Part shown: one piece after another, positions 27,429 through 36,212 of the stretch
How the letters are laid out: every line of letters begins with the position of its first letter
Position numbering within the stretch: position 1 is the first letter of the stretch
Assembly: GCA_902774115.1 (NCBI GenBank)
Contig: CACYHH010000005.1
Coordinates: 101,569 to 165,568, forward strand
Direction of reading: 5' to 3'
Length of the DNA stretch: 64,000 nucleotides
Origin: an uncultured Spirochaetales bacterium
GTDB lineage: Bacteria; UBP6; UBA1177
Program-made: the position numbers and the translations under genes
Notes under the pieces: model-generated
The model's database searches: none
What the model was told of the DNA's origin: nothing
Seen by the model: only the letters and a program-made list of their open reading frames with translations

Positions 27429-30400
27429 ATGGAAAGAAATGTGAAGCAAAACAGGCTTTTTCTTAAATTTACAGTGATTTCCGCTGTTGTTCTGTTTTCT
27501 ACTTTCATGCTCGAGGCTGCTTCCACTACTATGAGCGAGAGTCTTAAAGACGACGTAACGGCAATGATTACGAATGCCAAGAAGCTGCCTCATACAATTT
27601 TTGTCATAGACTCTTCAGAAAGTATGAACACCTTCGCATACAGCGACTATATTGACACCTGCAAAGACGGTGAAGGCAATCTTGATAAGGCGATAGTTCT
27701 CTGCAACAACGCATACAAGCAGTGCCGTAATGTGGAAAGCAACGCGATGTGCGATGTTAACCTCGGATGCGGCGATGTTTCGAGTAAATGCAACCAGTTG
27801 GTCTCGGTGAAAAACGATGTCCATGATTTTTGTGTGAAGGTCGATAACATATATCGGGAACCGGCAGACAAACAAAAACTGGAAGATCCGTCGTCTACGG
27901 TTGCTATGAAATATATAGGTCCGTGGAATCCAAACAAAATGTACGATGATGACCTCTGTTTCTATGACTGGAGCAAGGATACGGACGGAAATGTTCTTAA
28001 CGGAACGGTTACTGCTCAGGGTAGTATGAATACGGCCGATGACAAGACTGACCGTCGTGACTGGGACTGTCTGACGGACGGCAGGGGTAGAATGTATAAC
28101 AGTGACGGAACTTTGGGCGACAATTTCACTTCTGTCAGCGGACACTGGCTCAACTGGAAATACACTACTTCCCTTGATGCGGTTAAAATAATTCTCGCAG
28201 ATACACATAAATTTTCATATCCACCGAGATACAGGGGGCACAATGTTTGCCACAAAACTGTCTTTTATCCTGAAAGCGAATATTCAGAATGGGACGAAAC
28301 AGCTGAGGAATATGTGGATGGAAAGATCTGTTTCATAGATTTCGACACGGAATTTTCCGATATAACTGATACAAGCCTCAGAAAGGAACAACTCAATGCG
28401 ATGAGTGAGGCTGTTCAGACTCTTTGGCGTTCCGAAATAAAGGAGCCGGGATCTGGAGAGGCACCGGACGAAACCAGTGATGACAGATATGAGTTCAAAA
28501 GTAGAATGTGTGATAACTTTACGAGTAGTTATCCCCTGTCTCTTCCGATCGATTATGTGACGCGTCCGAATGAAACATCTCCGGTCTGTGACCGTTGCAT
28601 GGAATGGGACAAGGGATCCAAACAGTTTGTTGTAAAGGACTGCAAAGTCTATGCTGGTGGTGGGCATGCAGCTGCTACTACGGCGGCGACATTCGGGTCG
28701 GTTAAAGTGGAGTTCTCGAAAGTATGCTGTAAAACTACTGAATGTGACAACCCGCACTGCAGGGACGATGACGAAGTCTGTCAGACGTGCGGACCTGGTG
28801 ACACTGACTGCAAATCGGGCGAAGTTTTCGGCTGTGTTCTTGGTTACTACAGCCAGTTTGACCAGGATGCAAACCACTGCTGCAATACTTTGAATTGTGC
28901 AGAGCAGGGCGAGACAGAAGGTGCCGGGGAATGTCTTGAACACTCAACAGATGAAAACGGTGAGTACTGCTCGAAGTATGAATGCGAAAGTTGCAAAAGC
29001 AGCGTTATTGTCGGCGAAGATAGTTACGAGAAGGTGACTGATGAGGAAATAATTCTTAGCGAACCTACTTCGTCAGATGATTATTACGGTTCCGATGCGG
29101 AAGACGGAAGCATTAATTTCACTGTATTTATTTCTAATTTTATGACAGATGCTGATTCTTCCGAGATTGAATCTGTATCTGTTACGGTGCAGTACGATTG
29201 CAACGGCTACAACAGTGAAGACCCCAACAAGAAAATGTCTAAAGAACTCGGCAGTCTGACTTTGAGTGGAGAGAAAGCGGCTGAATGTGCCGGGTTGAAT
29301 TGCGGCACATGGCTGGCTGAAACGTGCGATCCGGAAGATACAAGTTGTCAGGATAACAAGGCACAATGTGAAATTTGTGCGGTGACTGGAACTCTTTCCG
29401 GTTGCAATGACTCAGGCTATGTTGCAAGTGCCGTAGTAAAAATCGAACGTAAGAACTGTCACTTCAGCGATATTGAAGCCAATGTGTCTCTTAAATACCT
29501 TCTTGGAGCGTATAGGCTTGGTAAATACGAAGATCGTCCGATTCTCAAAAGTGACACCCCGTTCTATCAGTTGTTCCGAAGCGAAACTTCTTCAGCTAAG
29601 AAAGTTGTATATGAATATGAGTGCAAAACCGCTTTTTATCACAGACAAGTCCTTGTAAGAAGCGGAGGAAGCTGTCCAAGTGCTTCGCAGGCTCCGGAGC
29701 TTCTCAATGCCGAAGGCGGGGCAGGCACAAAAATAGAGTACTGCGACGGTAGAACGGCTGAGAGAGAAGTCTTGGCGAGAGACCAGTGGTTTAATGCTAC
29801 TCAGGTAGCATGTTCGTGGCAGTGTCGAGATGCTATCACTTATGACGAACCGTGGAAATGCGCTTCGTTCTTCTATATGATGGATGACAGTTCTCACAAT
29901 GGAAGTGAACTGGACTGCATAGATTACTGCCGTTATGCTACAGGTGGTAAAGTTTCGACAATGCCGGATGGCGGAGTTGATTCTAACTACATATACAACA
30001 ATAATTATATTGAACCTTGTTGCAAATGTATGGAGAGAGTGGCAAACAAATACGAGTACCTTGAAAAGCCGGAAGGTGTTACGCTTTCAGACGGAACAAG
30101 ACACACGTGTTTTGTCAGCGGCTATCAGTTCGGAACGGCTTCGGACGGAAGCACGACAACGACAAGCGGCTACATGGCAGAACTTGTCCGCGGTCACATA
30201 AACGAGACTCCTTCAGGAGGTTCTTATGCTTTGGAACCGTACAATAACTTCTATGACCAATCCAAAGAGACTCCTTACGACGGGTGGTATCACGATAAAT
30301 CACTTGTAGGAAAGGCGGGCGAAGCTTTTGTAAAAGATACTTTCATCAGTGCTTTCGATACTGCAAACGACGCGAAAAGAGACGTCGCCTGCATTTATGA

Positions 30401-33400
30401 CATTATGCAGTACGGCTGGTCCGGGGAAGACTGCAACTATTGCGGAACAGGATGCTGTGCAATAGACTTGAGTCAGAGCGGCAACGAGTGTGATTATCCT
30501 CAGTTCTGGATGAAGATTCCTATGAGCGAAGGCGGACAGCTTATATATCAGGCAGAAAGTTTTTCGGACAAGAATAAGATTGAAGATTTTCAGGAACAGA
30601 TTGCAAATCTCAAGGCAATCGGCGGAGCAACTCTCGGTGAAACGCTTTATGATGTATGGCGTTATCTCGGAGGAATGTACGCTCTGCACGATCCGGCACA
30701 CACAAAAACCGGAACAAATCTGCCTTATCAATCTCCATATGACAATCAGGACCCGACATGTTTCACTAATGAGGCTGTTGTAATTTCAGGCGGTCAGCCG
30801 GAATTCGACCATAATTTAAAACTGAAAGATTACGGTGTTACGGACTGTCCGCAAATGAAGGATTCATCAGATTCGCAAATTCCGTGTGTATCAAACGCGC
30901 CTAACGATGAACAGAGCAAGCTCAAGCCGTATTACAGGTCTAACTGGCATCAGACTTCATTCCTGAATGTCGCAAATTTTGTCAATAACAACACCTACTA
31001 CATTAAGAGTGGTAATGATTGGTGCAAGGATCCGAACGGCAGTTTACTGAATAACGGCAAATTGAATGGCAGCTGTATAGAGACTGAAAACAATACTGGT
31101 GAGAATATGGCGAGAATAAACCATGTCCACACAATATCGATCGGCGAATGGGCGCTTGCTCCGCTTCATAGTGTTACCGGTTCTGGAAGCGGCGATTTCC
31201 TTGATTCTCTCTATCTTAAAAACGCTGCCACAAAAACAGGCGGGAAATACTACGGTCTTACTGCCGAAAATCCAGTCAATACACATAACGGTGAAGGTGG
31301 AACATTCAGTTCTCTTACCGCTCTTTTCTCTGATATGATGAATAAGCCGCAAAATTCGGATGTTGTTTCCGGACGTCCTCACTGGACATCGTCACTTGTA
31401 CAGCCTTTCGATGTCGAAGAGAAGTTCCGCGGACCGGATTCATACGTGGCCGGTGCAGTTCCGATAGACGGCTCGGTCAGCAGATTCTGGTTCGGTAACC
31501 TTAAAAAATACCAAACTGAAGGCAATACATGTGCAATTGCTGATGATGATTCAAACTGCGGCGAGTGGAAAAAACAGTCTTTCCCTGAAAAGGACTGCTT
31601 TGCTCAAGATGACAGCGGCAGTGATTTCCAGCCTTCCAATAACAACGCTACGGAGCAATTCCAAAGACTTATGTCAGGCGGTGCAGCCTACAGACTTGAA
31701 GATATGCTGAAAACATATGAGAACAACTGTGCAGACATTCCGTGCATCAGCTCTATGACAAAACGGCGTATTTATTATGATAACGGTAGTTTGATGAGAC
31801 CGCTCAGCGGAGCAGTCGGCGGTGCGTCAGGCGGTGCGGCGACCGGCTCGGAGCTTTTGTCTATGTTAAGGCAGTATGATACGACTTTGACTTCGGAAAA
31901 AGCAAACCAGATTCTCGATTATATGGCAGGATATGATGCTTTTGATCCGGAACGTAGGCAGAAGATCAGGTATATTAAAGATGACGGAACTACGAAAACT
32001 TATACGGTTCCGGATCCTGTAAATGTCGATTTCAATAAAAGTGAATCTACGGAGATTACGATACGTCCGCTTCTTCTCGGCGCGATAATCCATTCGAAAC
32101 CTGTAGCTGTCCACTACAACACCACTTCCAACACCAGAATATATGCCGGAGCGAACGACGGTATGCTGCACGCTTTCGATCAAAACGGTGAAGAAGTTTA
32201 TGCTTATGTTCCGAGCAATGCATTTAAATCGATTTTGAGTTTCGGCGAAAATAATGGAGGTATATTCTTCAACGCTACAGTTGACGGACCGATAGCAATG
32301 CTTCATATTGACAAAAACCACGACGGAATCATCAATACTGGAGATGCGGCCAACGATATTAAGCCAGAGTCGGCATTTCTTATTTTTGGATACAGGCGTG
32401 GAGCTACAGGTTACACTGTAATAGACATCTCGAATCCTTCATATCCCGTTTTTGTTCAGAATATTCCTACTGGCGGTTACAGTTTCGGAAAGGCTGTCGT
32501 ATTCAGGAAATGCCTGAAAGGGCAAGGAAACTGCAAGTATGCTGATGACCTTGACTATTACATTGCGGTGCCAGGCGGCTACGATACATGCAACGACCCT
32601 GCTTCGCTTTCGACAAGTGTAGCTGACAATGTGCCGCTCTGCGGAACAGGCGAACAGCAAGGTGACAATTTCAGTATCTATCATTTCAACAACAGCGACA
32701 GCGAACACCCTCAATTTGAGCGGGTTTTTGTATCGTCTTCAATGCCGGAATCCAGCAAAAAGTGGCTTAAAACTTCGTTCGCGGCAACACCTCTTGCCAT
32801 TAATACGAGCGGCAAAGCGGCAATTGACACCGAATACGTCTACTTCAACGATCTGTCAGGAACGGTATTCAGAGTCGATGTCAGCAGCTTCAATCCGTCA
32901 GAGTGGACCGGAAAGGTTGTATATGCACAGAGAAGCAGTGAAGAACTTGACTGGACAAGCGGAATCAGCAGAAGCTATGTTGCTTCGAATTTCTTCCCGC
33001 CTCTTGAAAGATACAATCCGCAGAAGAATGAAGATAAGAAAAGCAAACTGATTCCGATTCCGTTAGTTACAGGCAACGCTGCCAACCCGAAACTGGTAGA
33101 ACGTGACTTCATGCTTGTTTTTTATGATCAGGCAAAGGATGTTCCCCAAGCAGACCTGTACGATGCCCCGTTCTCCAGTGACTACACGATCAACAACGAC
33201 GGTACTCGTGAAATCAGCGATACAAACGAAGGCGGATTTTTCAAGAGCAGGGGCTGGATGGTTTCATTCGGTCAGGAATCGGGTGTGACAGACGGAGAGA
33301 AAGGCATTACGGAACCGCTTATAACGTATAACATATATGGAGGAAACACTTCCGACGAGAACTCGAACGCTTATTCGATAGCGTGGAATACTTATATTCC

Positions 33401-33704
33401 GAAGAAAGCTACTTCATGCAAAAGTTTCGGAACGAGCAGTAACTACGAGAGATTGATAGGCAATGGTAAACAGGCTTTCAAAGAGCTCTCCCTGACAGGT
33501 GCGAACGGTGAGTGGAATTCAGCCCGTGCTGGCTCCGAATGTACCGATACTCCGAACATAAGTTTGGCTACCGGAGTCGGCGTTATTGCTACTGAAGACG
33601 GATACGACCTCACTTTCGGAGCCGGAGCTGATATCTTCAGAAAACGCAGTATGACTGTAAAGAATAACAAAACGTATATTATAAAATGGTATGAACTTTA
33701 TTAG
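27429..33704 (+). CDS. pilY1: PilY1-like tip protein with cysteine-rich insertion
   Basis: This protein of 2091 residues has an N-terminal hydrophobic export segment and then a von Willebrand A-like start with a MIDAS-type motif (FVIDSSESM, about residue 60). The middle is unusually rich in Cys (for example CCKTTECDNPHCRDDDEVCQTC). The C-terminal 600 residues are the PilC/PilY1 beta-propeller, with IIHSKPVAVHYNTTSNTRIYAG and ANDGMLHAFD blades and a calcium-loop DKNHDGIINTGDAAND. PilY1 proteins act at the pilus tip in extension, adhesion and mechanosensing. The normal length is about 1100-1200 residues, so the insertion nearly doubles it. The family call is firm; the role of the insertion is unknown. 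Confidence 0.88.
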   Translation: MERNVKQNRLFLKFTVISAVVLFSTFMLEAASTTMSESLKDDVTAMITNAKKLPHTIFVIDSSESMNTFAYSDYIDTCKDGEGNLDKAIVLCNNAYKQCRNVESNAMCDVNLGCGDVSSKCNQLVSVKNDVHDFCVKVDNIYREPADKQKLEDPSSTVAMKYIGPWNPNKMYDDDLCFYDWSKDTDGNVLNGTVTAQGSMNTADDKTDRRDWDCLTDGRGRMYNSDGTLGDNFTSVSGHWLNWKYTTSLDAVKIILADTHKFSYPPRYRGHNVCHKTVFYPESEYSEWDETAEEYVDGKICFIDFDTEFSDITDTSLRKEQLNAMSEAVQTLWRSEIKEPGSGEAPDETSDDRYEFKSRMCDNFTSSYPLSLPIDYVTRPNETSPVCDRCMEWDKGSKQFVVKDCKVYAGGGHAAATTAATFGSVKVEFSKVCCKTTECDNPHCRDDDEVCQTCGPGDTDCKSGEVFGCVLGYYSQFDQDANHCCNTLNCAEQGETEGAGECLEHSTDENGEYCSKYECESCKSSVIVGEDSYEKVTDEEIILSEPTSSDDYYGSDAEDGSINFTVFISNFMTDADSSEIESVSVTVQYDCNGYNSEDPNKKMSKELGSLTLSGEKAAECAGLNCGTWLAETCDPEDTSCQDNKAQCEICAVTGTLSGCNDSGYVASAVVKIERKNCHFSDIEANVSLKYLLGAYRLGKYEDRPILKSDTPFYQLFRSETSSAKKVVYEYECKTAFYHRQVLVRSGGSCPSASQAPELLNAEGGAGTKIEYCDGRTAEREVLARDQWFNATQVACSWQCRDAITYDEPWKCASFFYMMDDSSHNGSELDCIDYCRYATGGKVSTMPDGGVDSNYIYNNNYIEPCCKCMERVANKYEYLEKPEGVTLSDGTRHTCFVSGYQFGTASDGSTTTTSGYMAELVRGHINETPSGGSYALEPYNNFYDQSKETPYDGWYHDKSLVGKAGEAFVKDTFISAFDTANDAKRDVACIYDIMQYGWSGEDCNYCGTGCCAIDLSQSGNECDYPQFWMKIPMSEGGQLIYQAESFSDKNKIEDFQEQIANLKAIGGATLGETLYDVWRYLGGMYALHDPAHTKTGTNLPYQSPYDNQDPTCFTNEAVVISGGQPEFDHNLKLKDYGVTDCPQMKDSSDSQIPCVSNAPNDEQSKLKPYYRSNWHQTSFLNVANFVNNNTYYIKSGNDWCKDPNGSLLNNGKLNGSCIETENNTGENMARINHVHTISIGEWALAPLHSVTGSGSGDFLDSLYLKNAATKTGGKYYGLTAENPVNTHNGEGGTFSSLTALFSDMMNKPQNSDVVSGRPHWTSSLVQPFDVEEKFRGPDSYVAGAVPIDGSVSRFWFGNLKKYQTEGNTCAIADDDSNCGEWKKQSFPEKDCFAQDDSGSDFQPSNNNATEQFQRLMSGGAAYRLEDMLKTYENNCADIPCISSMTKRRIYYDNGSLMRPLSGAVGGASGGAATGSELLSMLRQYDTTLTSEKANQILDYMAGYDAFDPERRQKIRYIKDDGTTKTYTVPDPVNVDFNKSESTEITIRPLLLGAIIHSKPVAVHYNTTSNTRIYAGANDGMLHAFDQNGEEVYAYVPSNAFKSILSFGENNGGIFFNATVDGPIAMLHIDKNHDGIINTGDAANDIKPESAFLIFGYRRGATGYTVIDISNPSYPVFVQNIPTGGYSFGKAVVFRKCLKGQGNCKYADDLDYYIAVPGGYDTCNDPASLSTSVADNVPLCGTGEQQGDNFSIYHFNNSDSEHPQFERVFVSSSMPESSKKWLKTSFAATPLAINTSGKAAIDTEYVYFNDLSGTVFRVDVSSFNPSEWTGKVVYAQRSSEELDWTSGISRSYVASNFFPPLERYNPQKNEDKKSKLIPIPLVTGNAANPKLVERDFMLVFYDQAKDVPQADLYDAPFSSDYTINNDGTREISDTNEGGFFKSRGWMVSFGQESGVTDGEKGITEPLITYNIYGGNTSDENSNAYSIAWNTYIPKKATSCKSFGTSSNYERLIGNGKQAFKELSLTGANGEWNSARAGSECTDTPNISLATGVGVIATEDGYDLTFGAGADIFRKRSMTVKNNKTYIIKWYELY

Positions 33705-33713
33705 GAGGATGGT

Positions 33714-34502
33714 ATGAGAAGACTTTTTTTGCTGCTTTTCATTGTTGCGGCTACTTTTCATCTTATGGCGGAAAGAACGGCCGGTGAAGGCAACTCATAC
33801 TCTGAGTTTTCGTTCGTTGTTTTTGTAGGACAGATAGTTGAGGTTACGCCTTTTTCAGTTGTTGTCGAAAATACGGCTTATGAAACCGGAGCTTCGAACG
33901 AAAGGATTAACCAACTTTACACTATGCTCAATGCTGAAACCGATTTCAGGTCGCACGGATTGGCAAATGCTCTCCGTTGCGCCAGTGTCAAGGACGGAAA
34001 AATGCGTCTGACATTCTATGCAGACAATATTCTCCAGATTTTTGACGACAATGTAACGACCTATATGAGATATGTTCCGCTTTATTATCTTTTCCGTAAC
34101 AATATTCAGGAATTGAAGTTGCCGGAAAAGACGATTGAATCCTTGAAGCAGCATACTATTGATTACTATCTTTCGATACCGATGGCACAGGAGCTTATGC
34201 ATAATTCATGGCTTGCAGGAGTTTTCACTGTCAATCCTGAAAACGACAAGCTCATATACAAAAGTGCCCGCTTTTTCGATAATATCGAAGAGATGAACAT
34301 GAGTGATTGGGCAAATGAATACAGAATTCCGGATATCGTAAAATCCGGTCTGACGGTCACGATGACGAAGGCTATATTCATCGGTCATGAGTCTGAAGAT
34401 CGTCCTGCAGACGAAGACAACAAGGATTCGTCAAAGGGCAAAAAAGGCGGCAAAAAACAGTTCGACCAAGGCAGGAAAACACCTGTTGGCAAGGAGAGAT
34501 AA
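33714..34502 (+). CDS. Exported protein of unknown function in the pilus operon
   Basis: This protein of 262 residues has a signal peptide (MRRLFLLLFIVAATFHLMA) and no domain that I recognise. The centre has several hydrophobic and aromatic beta-like segments, and the C-terminal 30 residues are highly basic (KGKKGGKKQFDQGRK), which suggests contact with nucleic acid, polysaccharide or a membrane. It follows the PilY1-like gene by 10 bases with an AGGAGG site and precedes a major-type pilin. The context suggests a periplasmic or surface accessory of the pilus. Confidence 0.75.
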   Translation: MRRLFLLLFIVAATFHLMAERTAGEGNSYSEFSFVVFVGQIVEVTPFSVVVENTAYETGASNERINQLYTMLNAETDFRSHGLANALRCASVKDGKMRLTFYADNILQIFDDNVTTYMRYVPLYYLFRNNIQELKLPEKTIESLKQHTIDYYLSIPMAQELMHNSWLAGVFTVNPENDKLIYKSARFFDNIEEMNMSDWANEYRIPDIVKSGLTVTMTKAIFIGHESEDRPADEDNKDSSKGKKGGKKQFDQGRKTPVGKER

Positions 34503-34503
34503 T

Positions 34504-34968
34504 ATGAAGTTTTTCTTCAGAGAATCCCAAGGTTTTACGCTTATTGAGCTTTCGATAGTCATAGCTATTGTCGGAATTCTGGCTGCTGTAGCGATTCCGA
34601 TTTTTGATTCTTTTACCGACGATGCCAAAGTTGACGATCTGAAATCAAATATACTTGTTGCGGCAACGGCGCAGGAGAAGTTTTTTCTGGCGAAAGGGAG
34701 ATATGCTACGACCGGCAACGACGGAGAGATTCTGGTGTCGGCATTCGACTATCCTAAGCAAACCGATGACATGACTATCCGGACAGGAATTATTCTAAAA
34801 GAAGGTGTCGGAATGGGATATTGGGTAAGCGGAGCACGGAGGATAAAAGGTAAATTGCATTGCTGGCTTTATCTTTCGGCGTTTATGGGAACTGCCGAAA
34901 AAAATGATTTCAGGGAGTTCGGTGAAAACGATTATATTGAATACACAGGAGTAACTTGTTCTTTGTAA
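34504..34968 (+). CDS. Type IV pilin, PilA/PilE-like
   Basis: The leader MKFFFRESQG is followed by FTLIELSIVIAIVGILAAVA, a classical type IVa pilin N-terminus with Gly at -1 and Glu at +5. The length is 154 residues. A second conserved segment is TAQEKFFLAKGRYATTG, as in PilE. I chose ATG 34504 because of the AAGGAGAG site just upstream; an upstream ATG would add a basic extension that overlaps the previous gene. It is probably a structural or major pilin. Confidence 0.88.
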   Translation: MKFFFRESQGFTLIELSIVIAIVGILAAVAIPIFDSFTDDAKVDDLKSNILVAATAQEKFFLAKGRYATTGNDGEILVSAFDYPKQTDDMTIRTGIILKEGVGMGYWVSGARRIKGKLHCWLYLSAFMGTAEKNDFREFGENDYIEYTGVTCSL

Positions 34969-35046
34969 GTAATATCAACGTTTGATAAGGTTTGATTTTT
35001 TATGAAAATCGGGTATTATAGAAAGTCTGTTTTGTAGGAGAGTTTT

Positions 35047-35460
35047 ATGAGAGTCAAAGGTTTTACTTTAATAGAAATTATGATTGTAATTGCAATAATT
35101 GGTATTCTTGCGGCTGTAGCTATTCCGCTTTATACCAGCTACACAAACCGGGCTAAGAGGGTTGAAGCTGAAGAGCAGCTTGTTACTCTCGCTTCCATTG
35201 AAGAGGATTATTTCAATACTTACCGTAAATATACGGACGACAAAACGACTTTAGAGACATACTATGGCGCGGAACTCGGCGGAACAGGCTCAAAAAATTA
35301 CAAGATAGATATAACGTTGAAAAATAACAAGAGCCAATTCGAGGCCAAGGCGTATGTATGTTTCGGCAAGCAAGGAACTGCATGTGGCTCGGGCTCGCAG
35401 GATGTTACCTGTACGGTCTCTAACAGCAACCACAACTCGGTTTGTGTAGATAATCACTGA
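35047..35460 (+). CDS. Type IV pilin, PilE/ComP-like
   Basis: This protein of 137 residues has a leader of only five residues (MRVKG) and the helix [20 protein letters not shown]. The mature part has the [22 protein letters not shown] segment and, near the C-terminus, two Cys pairs that may form the usual D-loop disulfide ([21 protein letters not shown]). The separate AGGAG site and 78-base spacer suggest some independent translation. With the preceding gene it gives two major-type pilins in one operon. Confidence 0.88.
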   Translation: MRVKGFTLIEIMIVIAIIGILAAVAIPLYTSYTNRAKRVEAEEQLVTLASIEEDYFNTYRKYTDDKTTLETYYGAELGGTGSKNYKIDITLKNNKSQFEAKAYVCFGKQGTACGSGSQDVTCTVSNSNHNSVCVDNH

Positions 35461-35476
35461 TTGACGGAGGATAAAG

Positions 35477-36196
35477 ATGAAGGCGAAGACGTTTTTATTC
35501 ATGATCGTAACGGCGTTATTGATGTCGTTTATGGTTTCCTGCGATGAAGAAACCGACTCCGACACGCGGTTCGAACAGAAGGGAACAGTGTTAAACCGCG
35601 ACCTTATGAGACGCCCTTCATTCGGTTCCGGAAAATTTTCTGTTGCGCGGGGAATGCAGGTTACCCCGCTTGCTCCGCTCAATGTCCAGACATGGCAGAC
35701 ACCGGCAACAGGATTGAGAAAGTGCTATGACAACAAAAACGAGATAGACTGTGAGGATGTCGGCAGATACAGAGGTCAGGACGGTCAGACTCAGCATGGT
35801 GTCCGCTCCGTAGTTGCTGAGCACAACAACGAAATCATCCGTGATCTCAACACTCAGCTTTTGTGGACAAAACAGATAAGATCGGATCTTACCTGGTATG
35901 AGGCGAAAGTTTACTGCGAATCGGTCAAACTTGCCAACAAAACCTGGCGTTTACCTACGGTCGCCGAACTCCGTACTCTTGTAAATTATGGTAAAGTCGA
36001 TCCCGCTATGGATGACGAATTCAAAGTCGAAGATGCTGAACTGTCCAATTGGTTCTGGGCTTCGAAACACACGCATTTCGATTCCGAAAGCAGCGACAAG
36101 CTTGCTTCAGCCTGGATAATAAATTTTTATGACGGGTTTGTTGAATACACTTCCCGTTACAATTCATACAGTGTCCGCTGTGTGACAAAGAACTGA
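35477..36196 (+). CDS. DUF1566 lipoprotein in the pilus operon
   Basis: This protein of 239 residues begins with a lipoprotein signal (MKAKTFLFMIVTALLMSFMV) followed by the lipobox Cys (SCDEETDSD). One DUF1566 module follows (TQLLWTKQIRSDLTWYEAKV, TWRLPTVAELRTLVNY, FWASKHTHFDSES, ending SYSVRCVTKN). The same module occurs in the lipoproteins at 14.6-21.3 kb and in the giant protein that follows, so it is a shared surface module in this genome. It lies 16 bases after the pilin and 16 bases before the giant gene's start. Confidence 0.87.
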   Translation: MKAKTFLFMIVTALLMSFMVSCDEETDSDTRFEQKGTVLNRDLMRRPSFGSGKFSVARGMQVTPLAPLNVQTWQTPATGLRKCYDNKNEIDCEDVGRYRGQDGQTQHGVRSVVAEHNNEIIRDLNTQLLWTKQIRSDLTWYEAKVYCESVKLANKTWRLPTVAELRTLVNYGKVDPAMDDEFKVEDAELSNWFWASKHTHFDSESSDKLASAWIINFYDGFVEYTSRYNSYSVRCVTKN

Positions 36197-36212
36197 CATG
36201 ATGGAGGAAAAT

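Noticed and set aside
28284..28943. 219-codon minus-strand frame within the PilY1-like gene
   Set aside because: It mirrors the Cys-rich coding strand and shows no start signal or family motif.
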